The notes under the pieces are model-generated. The model was given only the letters and a program-made list of their open reading frames with translations. It was not told the DNA's origin and did not search any database. This document shows positions 25,539 through 33,025 of a stretch of 35,819 nucleotides of DNA, in pieces. Position 1 is the first letter of the stretch, and each line of letters opens with the position of its first letter. Location: positions 1 through 35,819 of the forward strand of contig CAZRFE010000020.1 in the NCBI GenBank assembly GCA_964599565.1. Direction: 5' to 3'. The stretch comes from JAJUFS01 sp964599565 (GTDB taxonomy: Bacteria; Pseudomonadota; Gammaproteobacteria; Natronospirales; JAJUFS01). Position numbers and translations under genes: made by a program.

Positions 25539-26197
25539 CGGAGCGCGTATGTCGCATCCACGGCGATGATCGCAATCCAGTCGCTCCATTCCAGTTCCTT
25601 TCGCGACGGTCGGCCCGGAACGGGCAGATCAAGATAGTGCGTGTTGCCATGAATGCAGACGCCGACCTGCTTGTCGTCGCGCCGCGATTCCAGCGGCACC
25701 GCGCCTGGAATCACCCATGCATCGTTCTCCATGCGAACGTTCGCGTAGTCGAGCCGGCGCATGACGGTGTGGCCGCCGGCGCGAATGAACACGTGTCCGC
25801 AGTAGACATCTTCCGCCTGTTGCTGCGGCTTCGACTCGCCCGGCGGCACCCGGAGTTCCGTTTCGAGCACCAGCCGCTTCCCGTCGAGGGTGGGTGGAAA
25901 GTCGGCTGCGAGCCAGCTCAACGCCATGATCGCTGCGAGCAGCGCAAGCGTTGCACACACGGTCATGCCAAGGCGTGCGAAACCGGAATCCTCCGGCGCC
26001 AGGCGCGCGCCGATGACGCCGATGGCGAATCCCGCGATGGCGCCGAGCAGCGCGCAGCCGACGGTCGCGTAGCCCCACGCGCCTTCGCGATCCGATACGT
26101 GATGCCAGCCGAGCGCGAGCGATGTGACGAATCCGCTCGCAAGGCACGCGATCGCGGCGTTCAGAACGCCGATGAACAGTGATGCGGGCCATCCCAC
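25493..26197 (-). CDS. Uncharacterised membrane protein
   Basis: This protein of about 234 residues has three hydrophobic helices in its first half (about 5-30, 40-65 and 78-97) and a soluble, probably extracytoplasmic, C-terminal domain with ELRVPPGE, VYCGHVFIRAGG and VGVCIHGNTHYLDLPVPG. No known family was recognised. GTG 26197 has AGGA about 8 nt upstream; GTG 26218 is an alternative that would overlap the upstream gene. It follows another unknown gene closely, so the two probably form a unit located between the ectoine synthesis and uptake operons. Function not proposed. Confidence 0.68.
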   Translation of the reverse strand: MGWPASLFIGVLNAAIACLASGFVTSLALGWHHVSDREGAWGYATVGCALLGAIAGFAIGVIGARLAPEDSGFARLGMTVCATLALLAAIMALSWLAADFPPTLDGKRLVLETELRVPPGESKPQQQAEDVYCGHVFIRAGGHTVMRRLDYANVRMENDAWVIPGAVPLESRRDDKQVGVCIHGNTHYLDLPVPGRPSRKELEWSDWIAIIAVDATYALRYRLVFVADDAPPAE

Positions 26198-26201
26198 CGG
26201 T

Positions 26202-26822
26202 TCAGTCCTGCTTATCACCGTTGATCATGTCGCACAGTTCGCAGTACGCGGCTGTCCGGGCAGCGACGTCGCTGGTATTGAAGCGCAGGAAGAAAGGACG
26301 CTTTGCCCAGTCGAACGGCGCATCCGCCTTGCCGTGAATGAACAGAAGCAGCGCGGCGAAATGCACGGCGACATCGCCTTCACGATGCATGACGCCCTGG
26401 AACAGCGCGTCGATCACTTCGGGAGGATGAAACGTTGCCGCGGCGTCGAGCGCCTGGCTGAGACCGTCCATGAGCGTGGTGGTTTTCAGTGCGTGGACGA
26501 GAGAGGCGGTGTGATCTTCCGCCGCGAGAACGTGAGGGGCGTAACGGGAAACCGCAAGGCGTATCTCCGCGTCATCCGAACGATGCGCCTCGCGAAGCGC
26601 GGCTTCCGCGGCAGGGCTTGTGAACTCGGCGAGCGCTTCGACATCGCGCCAGTCACGAACGCCGCGTCCGAGCAGCAGCGTTTCGATCACGGTGCGTTCC
26701 GTGGGCGTGGCTTCGCGTATCAATGCGATGTCATAGCCGACGCCGTCATGCCACTTTTCATAATCGATGACCATGCTCTGCATGAAATGCTTCACGCGGG
26801 ATACGTCGTTGTCTTCAGACAT
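26202..26822 (-). CDS. Uncharacterised helical protein (possible HEAT-like repeats)
   Basis: This 206-residue soluble protein is predicted by eye to be almost fully helical. It starts with MSEDNDVSRVKHFMQSMVIDYEKWHDG and then has repeated helix-pair-like segments such as FTSPAAEAALREAHRSDDAEIRLAVSRYAP, suggestive of HEAT-type repeats. No enzyme motif is seen. AGGAG lies 6 nt before ATG 26822, which decides the start. It precedes the membrane protein gene by about 4 bp or less. Possibly a protein-interaction or immunity-type protein; no function is claimed. Confidence 0.7.
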   Translation of the reverse strand: MSEDNDVSRVKHFMQSMVIDYEKWHDGVGYDIALIREATPTERTVIETLLLGRGVRDWRDVEALAEFTSPAAEAALREAHRSDDAEIRLAVSRYAPHVLAAEDHTASLVHALKTTTLMDGLSQALDAAATFHPPEVIDALFQGVMHREGDVAVHFAALLLFIHGKADAPFDWAKRPFFLRFNTSDVAARTAAYCELCDMINGDKQD

Positions 26823-26939
26823 CATCGGCTCCTGTTGAACGGGGAGCCGCAACATAGCCGCGACGTCCGGCACGCGCCATGCGGACAACCATGAGTTGAG
26901 CGGCGGCATCCGCTGAACGCAGGCGAAGGGAACGGCAGC

Positions 26940-26965
26940 AAAAAAAAACCCGCGGTGCGCGCGGG
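26940..26965 (-). terminator. Intrinsic terminator after ectD
   Basis: On the minus strand CCCGCG (26965-26960), a 5-nt loop, and CGCGGG (26954-26949) are followed by nine T residues (26948-26940). It begins 16 nt after the ectD stop codon, so it closes the ectoine synthesis operon and separates it from the genes downstream. Confidence 0.93.
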
Positions 26966-26981
26966 TCCGGTGAGCGGTGTG

Positions 26982-27920
26982 TCAGGCGCCGGAGACGGCA
27001 ATGATGGGCGAGAAGTCCTCGCGGTTGGCGATGTACTGCGGTCGCGGTTCAAGTCCGCAGAACGGTTCGACGAGCGTGTTCTCGACGCTGTTGAACACGA
27101 TGAATGCATTGCTTCTCGGCAGCGGCGTGATGTTGGAATTCGAGCCGTGCATGAGATTGCATTCGAAGAATGTCACGAGTCCCGTCGAGCCGGTCGGCGA
27201 GACGATGCCGCCCTGTTCGAACATGCGCGCGAGGCTTGCATCATCCGGCACGCCGATTTCCTGCTTCCTGAGCGACTGCTTGTAGTTGTCCTTCGGCGTT
27301 TCGCCGATGCAGCACAGGTACAGGCGGTGCGAACCCGGAATCACCATCAGCGGGCCGTTGTATTCGGTGTTCGGCGAGAGGCTGATGGAACAGCTCACCG
27401 CGCGCATGGAAGGCATGCCGTCTTCCATGTGCCAGGTTTCGAAATCCGAATGCCAGTAGAAACCGGTGCCGCGAAAGCCAGGCTTGTAGTTCACGCGCGT
27501 CTGGTGGAAGTAGACGTCGCTGCCGAGCAGCTGGCGCGCGATGGAAACAACGCGCTCGTCGCGGCACAGCCGGCCGATGACCGCGCTCAGGCGGTGAATG
27601 TCGAAGATCGAACGCACATCGCCGCCCGTGTGCTCGCTGCCGGGCTCGGTGACGGTCTCGTCCATGGCCTTCACGTTGCGGTCGTTGCAAAGCCGCGCAA
27701 GTTCTTCCTGGTAGGCGTGCAGTTCGCGTTCGGAGAAAAGATTGTCGAAGGACAGGAAGCCGTCGCGTTCGTATTTCTCGAGATGCCCCGTGGTGAGCGG
27801 GCCGTGCTGCGCGCTTCCCCAGATGACGGGATCCTTGCGTTCGACGATCTGCGGTGTGCCGGCATGGCGGGATGGATAGCGATCGGGAATGTGTCCTGCG
27901 TGTTCGGCCGTCAGCCTCAT
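26982..27920 (-). CDS. ectD: Ectoine 5-hydroxylase
   Basis: This 312-residue non-haem iron, 2-oxoglutarate dioxygenase turns ectoine into 5-hydroxyectoine. The EctD signature is present: QTRVNYKPGF, then GTGFYWHSDFETWHMEDG near 151-168. Iron ligands are His157, Asp159 and His258 (LMHGSNSN), and Arg269 binds 2-oxoglutarate. Length matches EctD. ATG 27920 has AAGGAG about 9 nt upstream. It is the last gene of the operon, after a 75-bp gap from ectC that holds a strong hairpin, and is followed by a terminator. Confidence 0.97.
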   Translation of the reverse strand: MRLTAEHAGHIPDRYPSRHAGTPQIVERKDPVIWGSAQHGPLTTGHLEKYERDGFLSFDNLFSERELHAYQEELARLCNDRNVKAMDETVTEPGSEHTGGDVRSIFDIHRLSAVIGRLCRDERVVSIARQLLGSDVYFHQTRVNYKPGFRGTGFYWHSDFETWHMEDGMPSMRAVSCSISLSPNTEYNGPLMVIPGSHRLYLCCIGETPKDNYKQSLRKQEIGVPDDASLARMFEQGGIVSPTGSTGLVTFFECNLMHGSNSNITPLPRSNAFIVFNSVENTLVEPFCGLEPRPQYIANREDFSPIIAVSGA

Positions 27921-27962
27921 GTCGATGAACTCCTTGATGCTGTCCCTTGATGCTGTCGATAG

Positions 27963-27993
27963 GCGAGCGGCCTTTCACGGCCGCTCGCGTTTT
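27963..27993. other. Strong hairpin between ectC and ectD
   Basis: A perfect 10-bp inverted repeat, GCGAGCGGCC (27963-27972) and GGCCGCTCGC (27979-27988), surrounds TTTCAC. In the direction of the ectoine genes (minus) there is no T tract after it, so it is not a classical terminator for them. It may protect the 3' end of ectABC mRNA or lower read-through into ectD. On the plus strand it is followed by GTTTT, but no plus-strand gene ends there. Confidence 0.75.
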
Positions 27994-27995
27994 CC

Positions 27996-28403
<408 letters not shown>

Positions 28404-28426
28404 TCGTCTGTTTCTCCTTTCGTAGC

Positions 28427-28446
28427 GGAGCGACCGGAATCGCTCC
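28427..28446. other. Short hairpin between ectB and ectC
   Basis: A perfect 7-bp inverted repeat GGAGCGA (28427-28433), CCGGAA, TCGCTCC (28440-28446) fills most of the 56-bp gap. There is no T tract after it on the minus strand. It could tune mRNA processing or stability between the two cistrons. Confidence 0.5.
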
Positions 28447-28459
28447 TGTTCACTTCGGG

Positions 28460-29737
28460 TTACGCCGCGGCCTTTGCCCTGGCGTGTTTCGCGGCGATCT
28501 TCTTCACCGCGTCGCGCACGATGGCAAGACCCTGGTCCAGTTCCTTCTCGCTGATCGTCAGGCTCGGCAGCAGTTTCAGCACTTCATCGTTCACGCCCGC
28601 CGTTTCGATGACGAGACCGTTCGCGAAGCATTCCGCGGCCATCTCGCTCGCCGCGCCTTCGGCGTCGAACGCGATGCCGAGCATCAGTCCGCGACCGCGC
28701 ACCGTCGCGCCGAGCGCGGCTGCGAGCCTTGCGGTTTCCTCGAGCGAGGCGCGCGCGCGTGCGCTCTTTTCCCGGATGGATTTCTCGAATGCGTCGTCCG
28801 TCCAGAAATCCAGCGCCTTCCTCGCGGTGACGAACGCATGGTTGAAGCCACGGAACGTGCCGTTGTGTTCGCCCGGCTCCCAGCAGTCGAGATCGGGACG
28901 GAAGAGCAGCATCGCGAACGGCAGCCCGTAACCGGAGAGCGATTTCGACAGCGTGACGATGTCGGGACGGATGCCGGCTTCCTCGAAGCTGAAGAAATGC
29001 CCCGAGCGTCCGCAGCCGATCTGGATGTCATCCACGATCAGCAGCACGTCGTGCTTCTTCAGCACCGCGGCAAGCCGCTGCAGCCACTCGGCGCGCGCGA
29101 CGTTGATGCCGCCTTCGCCCTGCACGGTTTCGATGATCGCGGCGGCGGGCTTGTCCACGCCGGAACCGGAATCCGCAAGCATCGCGTCGATGTAGGCGAT
29201 GGTGTCGACGTCCTCGCCGACGTAGCCGTCGAACGGCATCGGCATGGCGTTGTCGAGCGGCACGCCCGCACCCTGGCGCTTGAATGCGTTGCCGGTGACG
29301 GCGAGCGCGCCGAGCGTCATGCCGTGGAAGCCGTTCGTGAAGCTCAGCACGCGTTCGCGTCCCGTCACCTTGCGCGCGAGCTTGAGCGCGGCTTCGACGG
29401 CGTTCGTGCCTGTCGGCCCCGGAAACTGCGCCTTGTAGTCGCCGAGTCCGCGCGGCTCGAGGATCACCGCGTAGAAGCGTTCCAGGAATTCGCGCTTCGC
29501 CGTCGAGAACATGTCGAGGCTGTGCGTGATGCCGTCGCGTGCGATGTAATCGAGCAGCGCCTGTTTCATGCTCTCGTCGTTGTGGCCGTAGTTGAGCGCG
29601 CCGGCGCCGGCGAAGAAGTCGAGGTATTTCGCGCCGTCATGCGTTGTGAGCCACGCGCCTTTCGCGGTCGCGAATTCAACCGGGAAGCCGCGGCAGTAGC
29701 CGCGCACTTCGGATTCGTATCGTTCGATCGGGTTCAT
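28460..29737 (-). CDS. ectB: L-2,4-diaminobutyrate transaminase
   Basis: This 425-residue class III PLP transaminase converts aspartate semialdehyde and glutamate to diaminobutyrate. It has the EctB-type start (ERYESEVRGYCRGFPVEF), PGPTGTNAVEAALKLAR, the cofactor loop TNGFHGMTLG, VDDIQIGCGRSG with Asp236, and the catalytic Lys265 in TLSKSLSGYGLP. Length fits EctB. AAGGGG lies about 8 nt before ATG 29737. It is 24 bp after ectA. Confidence 0.97.
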   Translation of the reverse strand: MNPIERYESEVRGYCRGFPVEFATAKGAWLTTHDGAKYLDFFAGAGALNYGHNDESMKQALLDYIARDGITHSLDMFSTAKREFLERFYAVILEPRGLGDYKAQFPGPTGTNAVEAALKLARKVTGRERVLSFTNGFHGMTLGALAVTGNAFKRQGAGVPLDNAMPMPFDGYVGEDVDTIAYIDAMLADSGSGVDKPAAAIIETVQGEGGINVARAEWLQRLAAVLKKHDVLLIVDDIQIGCGRSGHFFSFEEAGIRPDIVTLSKSLSGYGLPFAMLLFRPDLDCWEPGEHNGTFRGFNHAFVTARKALDFWTDDAFEKSIREKSARARASLEETARLAAALGATVRGRGLMLGIAFDAEGAASEMAAECFANGLVIETAGVNDEVLKLLPSLTISEKELDQGLAIVRDAVKKIAAKHARAKAAA

Positions 29738-29761
29738 TGCATTCCCCTTGCGGTTCGGATT

Positions 29762-30316
29762 TCAGACATGCGAGGTTGCGCCGGCCGAGTCCATCGGCCC
29801 GATGCGAAAGAGATCTTCCGCGGCGTGGGCGTTCTGCTTTGGAAACATGTCCGCGGTGAAGAAGCTGCTTTCCTCGCAGTTCACGTTCGCGTCGTTCGCA
29901 AAACCGCGGAACAGCGCGCGCGACGGTTCGTTGTCGGTTGCAACGGTGGCGGTGATGTACTGCACACCGCGATTTGCGGGCAGCGACAGCAGTTCATGCA
30001 GCATGCGTTTCGCGACGCCGAGATTGCGCAGCTTCGGGTGCACGCCGATCTGCCAGACGAAGAGTTCATCCGGGTGCTGCGGCGGGCGATACGCAAGCAC
30101 GAATCCCGCGAGGCTCTTCTCGACATTCGCATCGGCCTGCGGCGCGGTTTCCGCGATCATGCAGTGCGCGCCGAAATGCGTTGCCATGAGCATGTAGCAG
30201 TACGCGCTGTTCAGTTCGAGCACGCCATGTTCCTTCACGAACGACCACATGCGTGCGCCGTCCGCGGTGGTTGCGGCGCGCAGGAAGAGTTCCGGTTTTT
30301 CGATGTTTCCCGTCAT
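29762..30316 (-). CDS. ectA: L-2,4-diaminobutyrate N-gamma-acetyltransferase
   Basis: This 184-residue GNAT enzyme acetylates diaminobutyrate using acetyl-CoA. The EctA pattern LELNSAYCYMLMATHF near 33-48 and the acetyl-CoA loop VWQIGVHPKLRNLGVAKRML near 88-107 are present. ATG 30316 overlaps the aspartokinase stop as ATGA, so the two are translationally coupled; upstream codons lie within the aspartokinase gene. Downstream ectB and ectC complete ectoine synthesis. Confidence 0.96.
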   Translation of the reverse strand: MTGNIEKPELFLRAATTADGARMWSFVKEHGVLELNSAYCYMLMATHFGAHCMIAETAPQADANVEKSLAGFVLAYRPPQHPDELFVWQIGVHPKLRNLGVAKRMLHELLSLPANRGVQYITATVATDNEPSRALFRGFANDANVNCEESSFFTADMFPKQNAHAAEDLFRIGPMDSAGATSHV

Positions 30317-31530
30317 GCGACTGCCTGCTTGTGCTTGCCGGACGCAATGGCCGGCATGATGAAGTGACGATGCAGCGCGTCCATCGCCACATCGCGGTCC
30401 TGCCGCGAGATGATGGCGGCGAGCGCATGACGCGTGCCGGAAAGACGGCGAACGCTCACGCCCGCGGAATCCATCACTTTCCGGATCTCGCCGCGCGTGC
30501 TCGCGCACGCACCGACGCCGAGTCCGACGGCGGATGCGGAGGCGAGCCCTGTCTCGACATGCACCGTGCCTTCGATGTCGCGATCAAGCTGCTTGCCGAG
30601 CGCCTTGATGTCGGCGATGTCGTCCGCGCAGACGTACAGGTCGCGGCGATCGCTGCCGCAGTCGACGCACAGGAACGTGTCCGCATCGCCGAGAATCTCC
30701 GCGGTTGCTTCGCAGGATGCGTCGTCGCTTGCGGTGTTGATGCGCACCAGCGCGCGATGCCCGGCGATGCCCGTGACTTCGGCGTCGCCGTGCAGGTTCG
30801 CGTCGCGCGTGATCAGCGTGCCGGCGCCGTCCGCGAACGTGCCTTTCGCGCGCATGTCGAGGTTGCGCTTCCAGGCGTATTCCACGGAGCGCGGGTTCAG
30901 CACGGAGGCGCCGTGGCGCGCCATCTCGAGCATTTCCTCGTGGTTCAGTTCGTCGATGCGTCGCGCTGTCTTCACGACGCGCGGATCGGCGCTGTAGACG
31001 CCGTCGACGTCGGAACATATCTCGCAGTGCTGCGCATCGAGCGCGGCCGCGAGTGCGACCGCCGTGGTATCCGAGCCGCCGCGTCCCAGCGTCGTGACTT
31101 CGCCCTTCGCGTTGAAACCCTGGTAGCCCGCGACGACCACGACACGGCCGCTGTCGAGTTCGCGGTGCACGCGCTCGGGACGCACATCGGTGATGCGCGC
31201 ATTGAAATGCGTATCGGTGGTGCGGATGCCGGCCTGCGGACCGGTGAGCGAGATCGCCGGCACACCCATCTGCTGGATGGTCATCGACAGCAGCGACATC
31301 GAGATGCGCTCGCCGGCGGACAGCAGCATGTCGAGTTCGCGGCGCGCGGGCTGCGGGGCGAGATTGGTGGCGAGGTCAAGCAGTTCGCTCGTCGTGTTGC
31401 CCATCGCGGACACGACAACGACGACGTCGTTGCCGGCCTTGCGCGCTGCCACGACCTTGCGCGCGACCAGCCGCAGGCGTTCCTCGGACGCCACCGAGCT
31501 GCCCCCGTATTTCTGGACGATGATGTTCAT
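30313..31530 (-). CDS. ask: Aspartokinase linked to ectoine synthesis
   Basis: This 405-residue kinase forms aspartyl-4-phosphate, the first step toward aspartate semialdehyde for EctB. The N-terminus IIVQKYGGSSV and TLGRGGSDTTAVALAAAL are those of LysC-type (beta-class) aspartokinases, not the EKIGGTS start I recall for the dedicated Ask_Ect family. Residues about 265-400 should hold two ACT domains. The usual QNVS-type effector segment of the first ACT is not seen; VDCGSDRRDLYVCADD occupies that region. This suggests weak feedback inhibition, inferred only. ATG 31530 has AGGAG 9 nt upstream. It leads the operon, ahead of ectA. Confidence 0.92.
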   Translation of the reverse strand: MNIIVQKYGGSSVASEERLRLVARKVVAARKAGNDVVVVVSAMGNTTSELLDLATNLAPQPARRELDMLLSAGERISMSLLSMTIQQMGVPAISLTGPQAGIRTTDTHFNARITDVRPERVHRELDSGRVVVVAGYQGFNAKGEVTTLGRGGSDTTAVALAAALDAQHCEICSDVDGVYSADPRVVKTARRIDELNHEEMLEMARHGASVLNPRSVEYAWKRNLDMRAKGTFADGAGTLITRDANLHGDAEVTGIAGHRALVRINTASDDASCEATAEILGDADTFLCVDCGSDRRDLYVCADDIADIKALGKQLDRDIEGTVHVETGLASASAVGLGVGACASTRGEIRKVMDSAGVSVRRLSGTRHALAAIISRQDRDVAMDALHRHFIMPAIASGKHKQAVA

Positions 31531-31565
31531 TGTTATGGACTCCTGTTTCTTGTTCTCTTGCAGAG

Positions 31566-31592
31566 AAAAAAGCGTGCCGCGCCCGGCGCGGC
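31566..31592 (-). terminator. Terminator-like hairpin in the aspartokinase leader
   Basis: On the minus strand GCCGCGC (31592-31586), loop CGG, GCGCGGC (31582-31576), ACGC and six T residues (31571-31566) form an intrinsic-terminator pattern. It lies between the MarR gene and aspartokinase, 35 nt before the aspartokinase ATG. It could simply end the MarR transcript, or act as an attenuator for the ectoine operon. Confidence 0.7.
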
Positions 31593-31645
31593 GAGCGGAA
31601 TTCAGCAGGTGCGGAACGGGGATGGGAAGAAGCGGCCGGTGGCGT

Positions 31646-32227
31646 TCATTCCACCCGGTTCCCGTCTCCATCATCTGCGGGCGGGACGAGCGGATTTCCA
31701 TTCACACCCGTCTCGAGAAACGGTGCGAGCGGTACGGCATCCGCGTAATGCACCGCGGCGTATTCCTGCGGCTCCATCATGCTGACGATGCGCGCGAGCA
31801 CGCGGTCGATTTCTTCCTGCTCCTCGACGGGCAACTCGCCAAGCCGGCGCGAGAAGGTTTCGTGCAGCGGTGGCGGCGTCTGTTCGCCGAGCAGGCGGCC
31901 AGTCGCCGTAAGCGCAATTTCGACCCGGCGCTTGTCGTCGCGGCTGCGCTCGCGCGTGACAAGACCGCGGCGCTCCAGCCGGTCGATGATCCCGGTGACG
32001 GTTGCCGGCGAGAGCGAAATGCGGCGGGCCAGCACACCCGGCGCCATCGCGCCGTGGCGCAGCAGGTGGCGCACGCAGACAAGCTGGGGACCGGTGAGGC
32101 TGTGACGCAGCGAAAGCTGGCGGCTGTACAGGTCCACGGCGCGGATGATGCGCCGCAAGGATGCCAGTATCCGGTCGTCGTAATTGCTGTCGTCGTCGGA
32201 CGGCATGCAGGCAAGCGGCTGGTTCAT
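31646..32227 (-). CDS. MarR-family regulator, EctR-like by position
   Basis: This 193-residue protein has a MarR winged helix-turn-helix domain: LTGPQLVCVRHLLRHGAMAPGVLARRISLSPATVTGIIDRLERRGLV near 45-90, then the wing ERSRDDKRRVEIALTATG. Helices at both ends (RRIIRAVDLYSRQLSLR; PVEEQEEIDRVLARIV) form the dimer interface. The C-terminal 30 residues are a non-conserved tail. It stands just upstream of the aspartokinase-ectABCD operon on the same strand, like the MarR regulator EctR of methanotrophs, a known repressor of ect genes. A palindrome 14 bp before its ATG may be its operator. Control of ect here is inferred. Confidence 0.85.
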   Translation of the reverse strand: MNQPLACMPSDDDSNYDDRILASLRRIIRAVDLYSRQLSLRHSLTGPQLVCVRHLLRHGAMAPGVLARRISLSPATVTGIIDRLERRGLVTRERSRDDKRRVEIALTATGRLLGEQTPPPLHETFSRRLGELPVEEQEEIDRVLARIVSMMEPQEYAAVHYADAVPLAPFLETGVNGNPLVPPADDGDGNRVE

Positions 32228-32240
32228 AATTGATTTGAAA

Positions 32241-32253
32241 ACAAATATTTTGT
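32241..32253. promoter_or_regulatory. Palindrome in the MarR-plsY intergenic region, possible operator
   Basis: ACAAA, TAT, TTTGT is a perfect inverted repeat in an AT-rich island 14-26 bp upstream of the MarR-type gene. MarR proteins usually bind such short AT-rich palindromes near their own promoter. It may give autoregulation and could also affect the divergent plsY promoter. Confidence 0.5.
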
Positions 32254-32331
32254 GTACGAAAGGTTTGCGAGGATAACAATCCTGCGCCGCGAGCGCAAAG
32301 GTGCGCCGTCAGCGGTGCCGATGCGCGGTGC

Positions 32332-32337
32332 TACAAT
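32332..32337 (+). promoter_or_regulatory. Possible -10 element of plsY
   Basis: TACAAT (32332-32337) differs from the -10 consensus at one position and is 39 bp before the plsY ATG. A good -35 at normal spacing was not found. Confidence 0.45.
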
Positions 32338-32376
32338 CGCGCCGCCAAACGCGCGGAAAAACACGAGGACAAGGAC

Positions 32377-33021
32377 ATGCTGGAACTGGTCATCAAGGCG
32401 CTGATCGCCTACCTGCTGGGCTCGGTCATCGGCAGCCTGGTCGTCGGGCGCATCGCCGGCGGGGCGGACATCCGCACGCAGGGCAGCGGCAACGCGGGCG
32501 GCACCAACGCGCTTCGCACCCGCGGCTGGAAATTCGCGCTGCCGGTCATGCTGATCGACGTGGGCAAGGGTGTGCTCGCGGTACTCGTCGTCGCACCGCT
32601 CGACCTGCCCTGGATTCCCGAAGCAACGTTCCGCGCGGAATGGATCACGGTGGCGTGCGCGGCGGCGGCCGTGATCGGGCACGTCTGGCCGGTGTGGTTC
32701 GGTTTCCGCGGCGGCAAGGGCATGGCCACGTATCTTGGCGTACTTGGCGTGCTCGCCTGGCCGGTGCTGGTGACGGCACTGCTGGTCTGGCTGATCGTGC
32801 TGCTGCTCACAGGCTATGTGAGTCTCGCGACCATGATCGCCGCCGGCGCGGTTGCGGTTTACAGCCTGCTCATCGCAGGGCCGGGCCCGTTGTTCGCGTT
32901 CGGCGTCGTGATGGCGCTGTTCCTTGTGTTTACGCATCGATCGAATGTCGCGCGCCTGCGCGATGGCAGCGAGTATCGCTTCGAGAAGGCGATGATCTTC
33001 CGCCGACTGCTCGGAGACTAG
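32377..33021 (+). CDS. plsY: Glycerol-3-phosphate acyltransferase (acyl-phosphate type)
   Basis: This 214-residue inner-membrane enzyme acylates glycerol 3-phosphate from acyl phosphate, starting phospholipid synthesis. It has about five membrane helices and the PlsY motifs: LIAYLLGSVIGSLVVGR, GSGNAGGTNALRTRG near 36-50, and FRGGKGMATYLG near 110-120. GAGGACAAGGAC precedes ATG 32377. It is divergent from the MarR-type gene and 4 bp before birA. Confidence 0.95.
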   Translation: MLELVIKALIAYLLGSVIGSLVVGRIAGGADIRTQGSGNAGGTNALRTRGWKFALPVMLIDVGKGVLAVLVVAPLDLPWIPEATFRAEWITVACAAAAVIGHVWPVWFGFRGGKGMATYLGVLGVLAWPVLVTALLVWLIVLLLTGYVSLATMIAAGAVAVYSLLIAGPGPLFAFGVVMALFLVFTHRSNVARLRDGSEYRFEKAMIFRRLLGD

Positions 33022-33025
33022 GGCG

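Noticed and set aside
26982..27920. EctD as a generic phytanoyl-CoA dioxygenase.
   Set aside because: The full EctD signature, ligand spacing, length and position after ectC make ectoine hydroxylase the better call.
28484..30367. Very long plus-strand frame of about 627 codons opposite ectB and ectA.
   Set aside because: It is antisense to two certain enzymes, Arg/Ala/His-rich and without domain motifs, so it is a shadow of the codon bias of ectAB.
30253..31785. Plus-strand frame of about 510 codons opposite the aspartokinase gene.
   Set aside because: Antisense shadow of a certain gene with no family resemblance and no supported start.
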